Source: Pueribacillus theae
GTDB taxonomy: Bacteria; Bacillota; Bacilli; Bacillales; UBA6769
Direction of reading: 5' to 3'
Assembly (NCBI RefSeq): GCF_003097615.1
Contig: NZ_QCZG01000001.1
Coordinates: 62,001-126,000 of the forward strand
DNA length: 64,000 nt
The notes below the pieces were generated by a model, which was not told the origin of the DNA, ran no database searches, and saw only the letters and a list, made by a program, of their open reading frames with translations. The position numbers were made by a program, and so were the translations under genes. Positions 46,981 through 56,524 of the stretch are shown here, piece by piece. The first letter of the stretch is position 1. Each line of letters starts with the position of its first letter.

Positions 46981-47751
46981 ATGTCAATTTATCAACATTA
47001 CCGAGCGGATGAAAAACCATTCATTGATCAAATATTCGAATCGATTCATTTTGTGAAAGACACATATTCATTCAAGCTAACGGATTTTCTAGATCCAAGG
47101 CAACAAGAAATTGTTACCCAGCTTGCCAGCTATGATGGACAAGTTGTTGTCTTTTTGGATGGCGGTATAGAAAATGCCGAGCGACAGAGGGCCATTATTT
47201 CTCCGCCATATTTCGAACCAGAGTCTGATGATTTTGGACTAGCCTTTTTTGAAGTTGATTATGCGGATAAATTTTTTACCATTGAGCACAGGCAGCTGCT
47301 TGGAGCATTAATGAACTTAGGGATAATACGGGATAAATTTGGCGACATTTTGATCAACGATAAGACTGTGCAATTTATTGTTGCAAAAGAAGTCTCCGGC
47401 TTTGTTCAATTAAATCTACAAGCAGTTGGCAAGGCGACAGTGGCATTAAGAAAGCTTAATTCTGAAGAACTTATTAAGATAAATGAAGAATGGAAAATAC
47501 AATCAGGGACCGTATCTTCTTTGCGGCTTGATGCTGTGGTTTCTGAAATGTTTCATATTTCGCGGGCGAAATCGGCCGCATACATACAAAAAGGGATGGT
47601 AAAAGTGAATTGGAAAGTCGTGGAACAGCCGAATTACGAGTGCTGTAAACTTGACACCATTTCTGTAAGAGGCTTTGGCAGAGGTAAATTGGTATCGATT
47701 GACGGGCAGACCAAGAAGGAAAAATGGCGAATTCAATACGGCAAAAAATAA
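46981..47751 (+). CDS. ylmH: RNA-binding S4-domain protein YlmH
   Basis: 256 aa from ATG 46981 (MSIYQHYRADEKPF). It has an N-terminal YlmH RBD domain and a C-terminal S4 domain (RLDAVVSEMFHISRAKSAAYIQKGMVKVNW). B. subtilis YlmH (RqcP2-like) has been shown to act in rescue of stalled 50S subunits; that role is inferred here from the family. Confidence 0.92.
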   Translation: MSIYQHYRADEKPFIDQIFESIHFVKDTYSFKLTDFLDPRQQEIVTQLASYDGQVVVFLDGGIENAERQRAIISPPYFEPESDDFGLAFFEVDYADKFFTIEHRQLLGALMNLGIIRDKFGDILINDKTVQFIVAKEVSGFVQLNLQAVGKATVALRKLNSEELIKINEEWKIQSGTVSSLRLDAVVSEMFHISRAKSAAYIQKGMVKVNWKVVEQPNYECCKLDTISVRGFGRGKLVSIDGQTKKEKWRIQYGKK

Positions 47752-47775
47752 AGTGAATTGTGGGAGGTTGCTTAC

Positions 47776-48273
47776 GTGTCATTAACACCGCTTGATATCC
47801 ATAATAAAGAATTTAACCGAGGTTTTCGTGGTTATGCTGAAGACGAAGTGAATGAGTTTCTTGATCAAGTCATCAAAGACTACGAATCAGTGATTCGCGA
47901 TAAAAAAGATCTGGAAGAAAAGGTTCAAACGTTAAATGAGCGGATAAAGCATTTCTCAGAACTAGAAGAATCGCTAAAAAAATCAATCCTTGTTGCCGAG
48001 CAAACAGCGGATGAAGTAAGGCGAAATGCGAATAAAGAAGCGGAACTTATTATTCGTGAAGCCGAGAAGAATGCAGATCGAATTATTAATGAAGCTCTGT
48101 CACGATCACGCCAAATTGCAGTGGAAATCGAGGAGTTAAAAAAACAGGCTTCTGTCTATCGCACTCGCTTTAGAATGCTTATTGAAGCGCAATTGGAAAT
48201 GCTGAATAATGACGAATGGGATGAAGTCACCCAATCGATAGTTGAAGCAGAGAAAATTGAGGATACGGTTTAA
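47776..48273 (+). CDS. divIVA: Cell-pole and septum protein DivIVA
   Basis: 165 aa from GTG 47776 with GGGAGG upstream. The membrane-binding N-terminus SLTPLDIHNKEFNRGFRGY is followed by coiled coils through most of the protein. It senses membrane curvature, recruits the Min system and anchors the chromosome during sporulation. It ends the ylm series. Confidence 0.95.
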   Translation: MSLTPLDIHNKEFNRGFRGYAEDEVNEFLDQVIKDYESVIRDKKDLEEKVQTLNERIKHFSELEESLKKSILVAEQTADEVRRNANKEAELIIREAEKNADRIINEALSRSRQIAVEIEELKKQASVYRTRFRMLIEAQLEMLNNDEWDEVTQSIVEAEKIEDTV

Positions 48274-48274
48274 C

Positions 48275-48303
48275 TTGACTTCATGCAATGATCTATTTAT
48301 ACT
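48275..48303 (+). promoter_or_regulatory. SigA promoter upstream of the ileS leader
   Basis: TTGACT (48275-48280), 17 bases, TATACT (48298-48303), overlapping the end of divIVA's downstream region. A second, weaker pair (TTGTCA 48328, TATTTG 48351) is nearer to the T-box. Confidence 0.65.
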
Positions 48304-48361
48304 ATCTGAAAGAAACATACATCTCTATTGTCAATAGATTTTCAAAAGAATATTTGACTTG

Positions 48362-48606
48362 ACAATGACAGGGAGAGTACTTTTTCATTTGTTTGGTAAG
48401 CGAATCAGGGACGGTGCGAGCCTGAGGCAAACAGGAAAAAGGAAAATCACCCTTGAGTCCCATACTGAAAGTTACCTTTTATAGTAAGTGTTGGCGTTTA
48501 TTCGCGTTAAGAATATAGAGTGGCTAAGTCTTTAGATTTAGCTATTAGGGTGGTACCGCGAGGCCTTCTTCTCGTCCCTATTGGGATGATGAAGAAGGCT
48601 TTTTAT
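48362..48606 (+). promoter_or_regulatory. T-box leader of ileS (Ile specifier ATC)
   Basis: tRNA-sensing leader. The specifier is ATC (48446-48448) in the context GAAAATCACCC. The antiterminator T-box AGGGTGGTACCGCG is at 48547-48560, with TGGT able to pair with the tRNA end. The competing terminator is GCCTTCTT / AAGAAGGC (48563-48570, 48592-48599) followed by Ts. Uncharged tRNA(Ile) should allow read-through into ileS. Confidence 0.95.
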
Positions 48607-48629
48607 ATTTTTTTCAAGGAGGAAGTTTT

Positions 48630-51386
48630 ATGAGTTATAAGGAAACGTTATTAATGCCAAAAACGGATTTTCCTATGAAAGGAAATTTGCCAAATAAAGA
48701 GCCAAAAATCCAAGAAAAATGGGATACAGAAAACATTTACCAAAAAGTACAAGAACGTACAAAAGGCCGTCCGCTCTTTGTATTGCACGACGGTCCTCCA
48801 TACGCAAACGGGGATATTCATATCGGTCATGCCGAAAATAAAGTATTAAAAGACATCATTGTCCGCTATAAATCGATGAGCGGCTATCATGCCCCGTACG
48901 TGCCTGGGTGGGATACGCATGGACTTCCTATTGAAACGGCACTTACAAAATCGGGAAAAATTGATCGAAAGAAGCTTTCTGTTGCTGAATTTCGAAAGCT
49001 TTGCGAAGAATATGCATTGAAGCAAATCGACCGGCAGCGTGAACAGTTTAAACGGCTTGGCGTTCGTGGAGACTGGAAGCATCCTTACATTACGCTTACG
49101 AAAGATTACGAAGCAAGGCAAATCAAAGTTTTCGGTGAAATGGCGAAGAAAGGCTACATTTACAAAGATAAGAAAACAGTGTATTGGTCCCCTTCTTCCG
49201 AGTCCGCTCTTGCCGAGGCAGAAATTGAGTATGCAGATAAGCGATCTCCTTCTATTTACGTTAGCTTTAAAGTGAAGGACGGCAAAGGAATTTTAAATGG
49301 TGATGAACAGATCGTTATCTGGACGACAACCCCTTGGACAATTCCGGCGAATTTAGGCATTGCTGTTCACCCGGATTACGATTACAGTGTTGTAAATGCA
49401 AACGGAAAGAAATACGTTGTTGCAAAGGATCTCATTGATTCACTGGCGAAAGAATTTGAATGGACAGATGTTGCTGTCGAAAAAACATTCAAAGGAAAAG
49501 AATTAGAATATGTAGAAGCGCTGCACCCATTCTACGACCGGATTTCACTCGTCATCCTTGGCGAACACGTTACTTTGGATGCTGGAACTGGCTGTGTTCA
49601 TACTGCCCCCGGACACGGGGAAGACGACTATGCCGTTGGTAAAAAATACAACTTGGATATTCTTTGCCCTGTCGATGAAAAAGGAGTATTCACTTCTGAA
49701 GCGCCGGGATTTGAGGGAATGTTTTATGATAAAGCAAACAAAACAGTGACAGAAAAGCTCGAGGAGACAGGTGCACTACTAAAGCTGGCATTCATCACGC
49801 ACTCCTATCCACATGACTGGCGAACGAAAAAACCAATCATTTTCAGAGCGACGGAACAGTGGTTTGCCTCAATTAAAGATTTTCGGGACGATCTGCTTGA
49901 AGCAATTAAACAAGTAAAATGGCATCCTGCATGGGGTGAAACGAGAATTCACAATATGGTAAAAGACCGAGAGGATTGGTGTATCTCTAGGCAGCGAGCT
50001 TGGGGCGTGCCGATTCCCGTCTTCTACGGGGAAGATGGAGAACCGATCATTACAGATGAAACGATTGAGCATGTCTCAAATTTATTTAGGGAACACGGTT
50101 CGAACATTTGGTTTGAAAAAGACGCGAAAGACTTGCTTCCAGAAGGCTTTACTTCAGAGCATAGCCCGAATGGCGAATTTAGAAAAGAAATGGATATTAT
50201 GGATGTATGGTTTGATTCAGGATCTTCCCACCAAGCTGTGCTGGCTGAGCGTGATGAGTTAACATGGCCGGCGGATCTTTATTTGGAAGGATCCGATCAA
50301 TACCGCGGTTGGTTCAACTCTTCTTTGTCAACAAGTGTCGCGGTAACTGGCAAAGCTCCATATAAAGGAGTTATCAGCCACGGCTTTGTCCTTGACGGAG
50401 AAGGAAGGAAAATGAGTAAATCCATAGGAAACACTATTATTCCTAATGATGTCATGAAGCAGCTTGGTGCCGATATTTTAAGGCTGTGGGTTTCTTCTGT
50501 CGATTACCAGGCAGATGTTCGGGTATCGGATAAAATTTTAAAGCAAGTGGCTGAGGTTTACCGTAAAATACGGAATACCTTCCGGTTCATGCTTGGGAAC
50601 CTGCATGATTTTGATCCATTGAACAACAGAGTATCGCTCGATGAATTGTCTGAAATCGATCGCTATATGCTTATCCAACTAAATGAGCTTATCGAAAAGG
50701 TTACAAAAGCGTACGATGAATACCAGTTTTCTACGATTTATCATGCGGTGCACAACTTCTGCACGATCGAATTAAGCGCCTTTTATTTAGATATTGCGAA
50801 AGATACGCTTTATATCGAAAAGGCGAACGATCCGAAGAGAAGGGCGATCCAGACGGTTTTATATGACGTGCTGCTTGCCCTTGCGAAACTCCTTACACCG
50901 ATCTTGCCACATACGATGGAAGAAGTTTGGGAGCATACGAAAGGCGTCAAAGAAGAAAGCGTTCAGTTGACGGATATGCCGAAGGTGCAGCAAATCGAAA
51001 ATCATCAAGAAATTAAAAACAAATGGGATCAATTGATCGCAATTCGAGATGAAGTGTTAAAAGCGCTTGAAGAAGCAAGAAATGAGAAATTGATTGGCAA
51101 ATCACTTACGGCAGAGGTTATTTTATATCCGACAGATGAAGCGAAAGCTTTGCTTGAGAAAGCGGGTTCGCTTGAACAGCTCTTTATCGTTTCAAAAGTC
51201 AATATAGCAGGAAATAAGGCAGGTGCACCTCATGATGCAAAATCATTTGATCATGTAAATATCATCGTAAAGCAGGCAGAAGGTGAAACATGTGAGCGCT
51301 GCTGGATGGTAACACCTGATGTGGGGCAGCATGAGGAACATCCAACATTATGTACACGTTGTGTCCAAGTCTTGGAAGAAGCGTAA
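48630..51386 (+). CDS. ileS: Isoleucyl-tRNA synthetase
   Basis: Class I synthetase, 918 aa. HIGH is at residues 64-67 and KMSKS at 594-598; the editing domain lies between ([20 protein letters not shown]). The C-terminus has a zinc site with CERCW and CTRC pairs, the form usual in Bacilli. AAGGAGGAAG precedes ATG 48630. It is controlled by the T-box upstream. Confidence 0.97.
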   Translation: MSYKETLLMPKTDFPMKGNLPNKEPKIQEKWDTENIYQKVQERTKGRPLFVLHDGPPYANGDIHIGHAENKVLKDIIVRYKSMSGYHAPYVPGWDTHGLPIETALTKSGKIDRKKLSVAEFRKLCEEYALKQIDRQREQFKRLGVRGDWKHPYITLTKDYEARQIKVFGEMAKKGYIYKDKKTVYWSPSSESALAEAEIEYADKRSPSIYVSFKVKDGKGILNGDEQIVIWTTTPWTIPANLGIAVHPDYDYSVVNANGKKYVVAKDLIDSLAKEFEWTDVAVEKTFKGKELEYVEALHPFYDRISLVILGEHVTLDAGTGCVHTAPGHGEDDYAVGKKYNLDILCPVDEKGVFTSEAPGFEGMFYDKANKTVTEKLEETGALLKLAFITHSYPHDWRTKKPIIFRATEQWFASIKDFRDDLLEAIKQVKWHPAWGETRIHNMVKDREDWCISRQRAWGVPIPVFYGEDGEPIITDETIEHVSNLFREHGSNIWFEKDAKDLLPEGFTSEHSPNGEFRKEMDIMDVWFDSGSSHQAVLAERDELTWPADLYLEGSDQYRGWFNSSLSTSVAVTGKAPYKGVISHGFVLDGEGRKMSKSIGNTIIPNDVMKQLGADILRLWVSSVDYQADVRVSDKILKQVAEVYRKIRNTFRFMLGNLHDFDPLNNRVSLDELSEIDRYMLIQLNELIEKVTKAYDEYQFSTIYHAVHNFCTIELSAFYLDIAKDTLYIEKANDPKRRAIQTVLYDVLLALAKLLTPILPHTMEEVWEHTKGVKEESVQLTDMPKVQQIENHQEIKNKWDQLIAIRDEVLKALEEARNEKLIGKSLTAEVILYPTDEAKALLEKAGSLEQLFIVSKVNIAGNKAGAPHDAKSFDHVNIIVKQAEGETCERCWMVTPDVGQHEEHPTLCTRCVQVLEEA

Positions 51387-51437
51387 AAAAGTGAAGGGGC
51401 GGATAGCTCCTTCATTCCATTTTGTGTTTAAGAGGTT

Positions 51438-51566
51438 GTTCAAAAAGTCCGGAGGCTTACAGGAGGTAAGTCAGTTCGACGTTATCACAGGACGTGATGC
51501 TTTTAGTCGAACTTCCTTAATAGGCTAAGAATTTCTGCGTCGGTTCTTTTTGTCCTCCTTTTGAAC
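51438..51566 (-). ncRNA. Bacillaceae-1-like RNA/repeat element, copy 5 (internally deleted, reverse)
   Basis: 129-bp copy between ileS and lspA. The terminal GTTCAAAAG-type ends and both 3' hairpins (GTTCGAC/GTCGAAC with GTCCT loop; CTTAC-CTCCT-GTAAG) are kept, but about 80 bp of the 5' half is missing. No ylyA gene is found here, unlike in B. subtilis. Confidence 0.75.
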
Positions 51567-51616
51567 ACATACTTAAAGCACATTGTCTGAAGGGCGATGT
51601 TTACGGAGGTCGTAAG

Positions 51617-52075
51617 GTGTTCTATTATTTAATCGCTTTGATTGTAATCTTGATGGATCAACTAACAAAATGGATTGTCGCAGCAAAAATGAACATTGGC
51701 GAACAAATTGTTTTAATTGAAAATGTATTGTATTTTACTTCCCACCGAAATCGGGGGGCTGCCTTCGGTATTTTGCAAGGGAAGATGTGGCTGTTTTTTA
51801 TGATTACGTTCATTGTCGTTGTCGGTATCATCTATTATTTGCAGAAGCATGTTGCCTACAAAGGAACGGGAATCGCGTTTGGATTAATTTTAGGCGGTGC
51901 GATCGGCAATTTTATCGACCGGTTTTTTAGAGGAGAGGTCGTTGACTTTATCGATGTAAAAATTGGCACGCGCGATTTCCCGATTTTTAATATTGCAGAC
52001 TCCTCACTTGTTATTGGCGTGATCCTTCTCATGCTATTTACGTTAAAAGAGGAACAGAAAAAAGGAGAAGCGTAA
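51617..52075 (+). CDS. lspA: Lipoprotein signal peptidase (signal peptidase II)
   Basis: Membrane aspartic protease that cleaves prolipoproteins such as CtaC. 152 aa, four membrane helices, with the motifs NRGAAFGIL, GGAIGNFIDR and FNIADSSLVIG containing the two catalytic aspartates. The start is GTG with ACGGAGG upstream. The stop overlaps the next ATG (TAATG). Confidence 0.95.
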   Translation: MFYYLIALIVILMDQLTKWIVAAKMNIGEQIVLIENVLYFTSHRNRGAAFGILQGKMWLFFMITFIVVVGIIYYLQKHVAYKGTGIAFGLILGGAIGNFIDRFFRGEVVDFIDVKIGTRDFPIFNIADSSLVIGVILLMLFTLKEEQKKGEA

Positions 52076-52989
52076 TGGAGACATTCCATTTTACGATTGA
52101 TGAACAGCAATCAGGCCAACGCATCGATAAACTGCTCTCGGGATTAATGACAGACGTCTCACGCTCACGTGTACAGGAATTAATAGATGATGAACATGTA
52201 ATGGTGAATGGTGAACTGGTAAAAGCGAGCTATAAATGTCAAGCTAGTGATAACATTCAAGTTGTTGTTCCTGAACCAGAACCTTTAGAAGTCCGACCGG
52301 AAACAATGGATTTAGATATCATTTATGAAGACGCAGATGTGCTTGTCGTAAATAAGCCACGCGGAATGGTGGTCCATCCTGCACCGGGGCATATGTCGGG
52401 CACACTTGTCAATGGCTTGCTTGCCCATTGCAATGATCTGTCGGGAATTAATGGTGTCATTCGGCCCGGGATTGTACATCGGATTGATAAAGACACGTCA
52501 GGCTTACTGATGGTCGCCAAAAACGATCAAGCACATGATTCGCTCGTCCAGCAGTTAAAAGCGAAAACAACGGTTAGGAAGTATAAAGCAATTGTCCATG
52601 GAAGTTTCGAACATAATCAAGGGACAATTGATGCACCAATCGGCCGGGATGAAAATGATCGTAAAAAAATGGCAGTAACGGATAAAGGAAGAGAAGCTAT
52701 TACGCATTTTCGCGTTCTTGAACGATTCGATCATTTTACATTTGTTGAATGTCAGCTTGTTACCGGAAGAACGCATCAAATCCGTGTTCATATGAAATAT
52801 ATCGATCATCCGGTTGCAGGCGATCCAAAATACGGTCCAAGAAAAACGTTGCCGATAAATGGCCAAGCACTGCATGCTGAAGTATTAGGCTTTAAGCATC
52901 CTAGAAGTGGAGAGAAGCTCATATTCTCTGAACCTGTTCCAGATGATATGGAAACATTGCTTCACGGATTGCGAAATCATATTTATTGA
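52075..52989 (+). CDS. rluD: 23S rRNA pseudouridine synthase, RluD family
   Basis: 304 aa (ylyB in B. subtilis). An N-terminal S4 domain (QRIDKLLSGLMTDVSRSRVQELI) is followed by the catalytic domain with the aspartate motif HRIDKDTSGLLMVAKND. The target is inferred from the family. It is coupled to lspA by a one-base overlap. In B. subtilis pyrR follows directly; here the Wadjet island intervenes. Confidence 0.93.
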   Translation: METFHFTIDEQQSGQRIDKLLSGLMTDVSRSRVQELIDDEHVMVNGELVKASYKCQASDNIQVVVPEPEPLEVRPETMDLDIIYEDADVLVVNKPRGMVVHPAPGHMSGTLVNGLLAHCNDLSGINGVIRPGIVHRIDKDTSGLLMVAKNDQAHDSLVQQLKAKTTVRKYKAIVHGSFEHNQGTIDAPIGRDENDRKKMAVTDKGREAITHFRVLERFDHFTFVECQLVTGRTHQIRVHMKYIDHPVAGDPKYGPRKTLPINGQALHAEVLGFKHPRSGEKLIFSEPVPDDMETLLHGLRNHIY

Positions 52990-52999
52990 CATATAAGAA

Positions 53000-53042
53000 C
53001 AGCCAAGGATCCGCATGATTATTGGATCCTTGGCTGTTTTTG
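53000..53042 (+). terminator. Terminator after rluD
   Basis: Perfect 12-bp stem AGCCAAGGATCC / GGATCCTTGGCT (53001-53012, 53023-53034) followed by GTTTTTG. It marks the left border of the accessory region. Confidence 0.88.
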
Positions 53043-53175
53043 TGCACAGTATGACGGATTTTACACGAAGTGATGTGAACAGTAGGGTTGCTCTTCTATT
53101 ATTTTAATGTTGAGAAACTTGTCGAAGGATACTAAAATTAAAATACAAGTAAAAACCATGAAAGGATTGAATGCA

Positions 53176-53409
53176 ATGGAAAAACAGATTTTACAAGCAA
53201 TAAAGGAATTATCTATTCAAATGAAAGAAATGGAAAGCAGTATGAAAACTGAAATGGCAGAAATGAAAACTGAGCTAAGAACTGAAATGAAAGAAATGGA
53301 AGGGAGAATTACGGAAAGACTAGACAACCTTGAAGCGAGTTTGACAGTCTTAGTAGAAGAAAATCATCAAAACAAAGCAGACATCATGCAACTGAAACAA
53401 GCAAAATAA
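53176..53409 (+). CDS. Small coiled-coil hypothetical protein
   Basis: 77 aa from ATG 53176 (AAAGGATTG upstream); the frame is open from 53107. Nearly the whole protein is a charged coiled coil with tandem units such as MKTEMAEMKTELRTEMKEMEG, and no other domain. I do not recognise it. It is the only gene between rluD and the Wadjet genes and on the same strand, 264 bp before jetA. Confidence 0.6.
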   Translation: MEKQILQAIKELSIQMKEMESSMKTEMAEMKTELRTEMKEMEGRITERLDNLEASLTVLVEENHQNKADIMQLKQAK

Positions 53410-53672
53410 TTAGGGAAGAAGCTGACCCTATATTTTTTGTCTATCATTTTTTAGATTTCCACACTTTTCCATCCAATTTACATTAAATTTGTCCATTGGC
53501 TCCTCTCTAATTACAATTAGAGTTCCTTCCAAAACAACAACCCATATTTTTCAATTTCACTGTCTGATCTCTTTCATTACGAGTAACTTTGGTGCATCTT
53601 TTAGGCATAGGTCTTTGCATTTTTGCCCATACTCTATCATAATTGGAAACCATTTATTCATAGATAGCGGGT
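53410..53672. other. Gap before the Wadjet operon with an 18-bp palindrome
   Basis: No supported gene. It contains the palindrome CTCTAATT-AC-AATTAGAG (53505-53522). On the minus strand there is a 34-codon open stretch (about 53557-53661) that might be a remnant. No clear SigA promoter was found. Confidence 0.5.
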
Positions 53673-55331
53673 GTGAAGATGGTAGAGTTTCGTTATAATG
53701 AAGAAAACGATACATATATCGGCTTACAAAGGATGCGTTCATATATGACAAACACGCCGGAACAAATGTGGATTAGACCTGTTCCCGAATTAAAGTATTT
53801 GAATGCGGAGAATGTTCACCGCTACCGCTTGCTTATGCGTTATTTCTATCAACAATACAAAAAGCTCAGATACTGGTTAAGTCCGGAAGAAGTCTATCAA
53901 GGTGTGCTTGATTTCGGGTTAATTAAAGACTATACGCTAGAGCAATGTCAACAAGACTTGGAATCGCTGACCGAATGGCAGAACCTTACAAATCGACACG
54001 ACGGCAGTAAGGCATCGACGGTAGAAGAATATTTGCGTAAAAAGTTTCGTTATTTGTTAACGCCGTATTCGATTGAGATTGAAAGAATGCTTGAGAACTT
54101 GGAATCGATCCAAGGATATGGCGGTTCACTGGAGGCTTCCTTATTTGACCAAATCGTCGAATGGTTAAAACAAATCAATGACATGCTCGATCAGGATAAA
54201 GATTTTGAAGGTGCGTTGGATTTGTGGAAATCGCTTTCCGGAGCTTTCAAACAACTGCATGAAAATGCTTCGGATTATCTTGCTAGCTTACAGACAGGTA
54301 AAGCGGAAGAATTAATGATGACAGAATCGTTTCTAGTGTTTAAAGATACGTTGACTCATTACTTGCGGAATTTCATTCAAGGTATGCAGAAATCTTCTTA
54401 TAAAATTGAAGGCTATTTGCGGAAAATTTCTCTTAATGAAGAGCAATTGCTGGATAAGATCACTGCCGAACAAGAACGGTTGCCCAATCTTGAAGACGAC
54501 CGTACACATGAGGAGAGACATGCGCAATTTGAAGCGGAATGGCAAAGCTTTAAAAGATGGTTTTTAGGTGAAGGAAACGAATTATCCGATCTCTACTATC
54601 TGGAACAAGCAACAAAAGAAACGATTTCCAAAATTGTGCGTGCCGTTTTACGAATCCAGGAAAAAAGACGGCTTGGTACAAGCCGTAAAAGAGAGCTGGA
54701 CTATTTGGGACAATGGTTTTTCGCTATCGATGAACTTGAGGAAGCGAAGGAGCTTGCGGCCTATACGTTTGGTCTTTATAAAACAAGGCATTTTCAAGGC
54801 TGGGACGAACCGATGAACGATAGTGGACATAGCAGCATGTGGGACGAAAGTCCGATGATTCGTCATTTGCGTTCGCGAAGCCGTAAGCAAATCAAAAGAC
54901 AACAAAATGAACCAGTTCGCCAAACGAAGCAAAAGCAAAATGAGACGAGGGAAATATATTTACAAAAGCAAAAAGAAGAAGTGGAAATCATTGAGCAGCT
55001 ATTGGAGAAAGAACAGTTTTCCGTTTCCGATTTAAAAGATGTGTCTCGCCCTTTGAGAAATCTATTGCTTTATTGGATCGGACGCTGTTCCAGCCATCCT
55101 TCACGGAATATGGATACTCCTGATGGTGTACGGATTGAATTGAAAATGCCTGACAATGAAAAAAGAACGAAATTGACCTCAAACGATGGTGAGTTGGAAT
55201 TGCCGGATTTTGCTTTCAAACTGATGCGTATTCAGGCATCAAGTGATGATATAAATAAAAACAGTCATCATTTGCGCCGTAATTATCTCGATCATGCAAA
55301 TGAACAGCAAGCAAAAATTTCAGGAATGTAA
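53673..55331 (+). CDS. jetA: Wadjet type II protein JetA (DUF2397/TIGR02677)
   Basis: 552 aa, soluble and mostly helical. The block LKYLNAENVHRYRLLMRYFYQQYKKLRYWLSPEEV (residues about 35-70) is typical of the TIGR02677/DUF2397 family. In the SMC-type Wadjet complex JetA is the kleisin-like, MukF-like subunit. The start is uncertain: GTG 53673 has only a weak ribosome site, and ATG 53679 is an alternative. It is the first gene of a tight four-gene operon. Confidence 0.85.
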   Translation: MKMVEFRYNEENDTYIGLQRMRSYMTNTPEQMWIRPVPELKYLNAENVHRYRLLMRYFYQQYKKLRYWLSPEEVYQGVLDFGLIKDYTLEQCQQDLESLTEWQNLTNRHDGSKASTVEEYLRKKFRYLLTPYSIEIERMLENLESIQGYGGSLEASLFDQIVEWLKQINDMLDQDKDFEGALDLWKSLSGAFKQLHENASDYLASLQTGKAEELMMTESFLVFKDTLTHYLRNFIQGMQKSSYKIEGYLRKISLNEEQLLDKITAEQERLPNLEDDRTHEERHAQFEAEWQSFKRWFLGEGNELSDLYYLEQATKETISKIVRAVLRIQEKRRLGTSRKRELDYLGQWFFAIDELEEAKELAAYTFGLYKTRHFQGWDEPMNDSGHSSMWDESPMIRHLRSRSRKQIKRQQNEPVRQTKQKQNETREIYLQKQKEEVEIIEQLLEKEQFSVSDLKDVSRPLRNLLLYWIGRCSSHPSRNMDTPDGVRIELKMPDNEKRTKLTSNDGELELPDFAFKLMRIQASSDDINKNSHHLRRNYLDHANEQQAKISGM

Positions 55332-55351
55332 CGGAAATTGAAGGTGTTACA

Positions 55352-56524
55352 ATGCGTAAATGGGAAAAAAACGAAGAAAAACTAATAGAAGAAAAACAAC
55401 AGTGCATAAAAGCGCTGCTCAATCGTCCTTGGGTGCTGAAAGAAGAAGATCCGGAAACCTTTCAGCAGATTAAAGATCATTATGAAGCATTGAGAGATTG
55501 GTTTCACGATTATTTAGGCTTCCCATTGCTTGTTACTCGTCAATTTGCAAAAGTGGAAAAATTCCCGGAAACCTATCATTGTTGGATGGGAATCGATGAA
55601 TTTAAGCAATCAAGAGATTATGCGCTGTTCACGTACTGTTTGTGGTATTTGGAGGGACGGGGAGACGGTGAGCAATTTTTGTTGTCACAAATGGTGGAAG
55701 ACATTCGTGACCATTTGCACACTTATGATGTGCTGATTGATTGGACGTTATATGAACACCGGCTCTCAATGGCACGTGCGTTAAAAAAATGCCGTGATTT
55801 AAAGGTTTTGTTATCTGTCGACGGAGAAGAAGGTGCTTGGGCGCGAGATGAGAAAGCGAATGTCTTGTATGAATGTTCACCAATGGCTCGTTATGTGTTG
55901 CGGCGATTTTCGAAAGAATTAATGCACTACTCGCGGATTGGTGATTTCCGTGCAGAGCTTGATGAGAAAGACGAAAAGGTGAAACGAAGACAACGGGTGT
56001 ACCGGCGGTTTGTACAGGAGCCTGTCATTTACGACAGTGATTGGAGTGAAGAAGAGCGGCAATATGTATTGACACAACGGCGTTCACTCATTGACCAATT
56101 ACAGACACAACTTGGCTTGGAGGGGAGACGTTACCGGGAAGCCTTGGTTCTTTTTGATCCTGGTTTGTCTGCTGAACATGAATTGTTCCCAACTCTATCA
56201 TCTGTTTCAGATTTGTTAATTTTAACCGCATCAGAGCTTCGAAAAAAAATCGCAAAAGGCTACTATGAACAGAAGGAAGACGGTCGGATCATCATGAGTG
56301 TTACAGATTTGGAATCACTGCTGTTTTATTTGCGGGATAAGCATAAGGAGTTTTGGAGCAAAGAACACCGCGTGGCTTCATCGAAAGAATTGCTCAAGCA
56401 AGTCGTCTCACATTTAGAAGAGTGGCACTTAGGAGCACTTGAAGAACAAGAAGTAACGATATATCCCGCTTTATCGCGATGGATTGGAGAATATGATGCA
56501 TTTGCTGGAGGTGACATGTCATGA
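55352..56524 (+). CDS. jetB: Wadjet type II protein JetB (DUF2398/TIGR02678)
   Basis: 390 aa of the TIGR02678/DUF2398 family: the start EEKQQCIKALLNRPWVLKEEDPETF, then FHDYLGFPLLVTRQFAKVEKFP. By analogy JetB is the KITE-like, MukE-like partner with winged-helix folds. Twenty bases separate it from jetA, and its last four bases overlap the ATG of jetC, which points to coupled translation. Confidence 0.85.
   Translation: MRKWEKNEEKLIEEKQQCIKALLNRPWVLKEEDPETFQQIKDHYEALRDWFHDYLGFPLLVTRQFAKVEKFPETYHCWMGIDEFKQSRDYALFTYCLWYLEGRGDGEQFLLSQMVEDIRDHLHTYDVLIDWTLYEHRLSMARALKKCRDLKVLLSVDGEEGAWARDEKANVLYECSPMARYVLRRFSKELMHYSRIGDFRAELDEKDEKVKRRQRVYRRFVQEPVIYDSDWSEEERQYVLTQRRSLIDQLQTQLGLEGRRYREALVLFDPGLSAEHELFPTLSSVSDLLILTASELRKKIAKGYYEQKEDGRIIMSVTDLESLLFYLRDKHKEFWSKEHRVASSKELLKQVVSHLEEWHLGALEEQEVTIYPALSRWIGEYDAFAGGDMS

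Noticed and set aside
51438-51566. RNA element copy 5 as a simple terminator of ileS
   Set aside because: No stem followed by a T-run; the sequence matches the dispersed element on the opposite strand.
53221-53320. Short tandem repeats in the coiled-coil gene as a possible CRISPR or satellite
   Set aside because: The repeats are degenerate codons for heptads, in frame, without constant repeat units or spacers.
53557-53751. Short minus-strand frame before jetA
   Set aside because: It overlaps the jetA start, has no ribosome site and resembles no family I know; at most a remnant.
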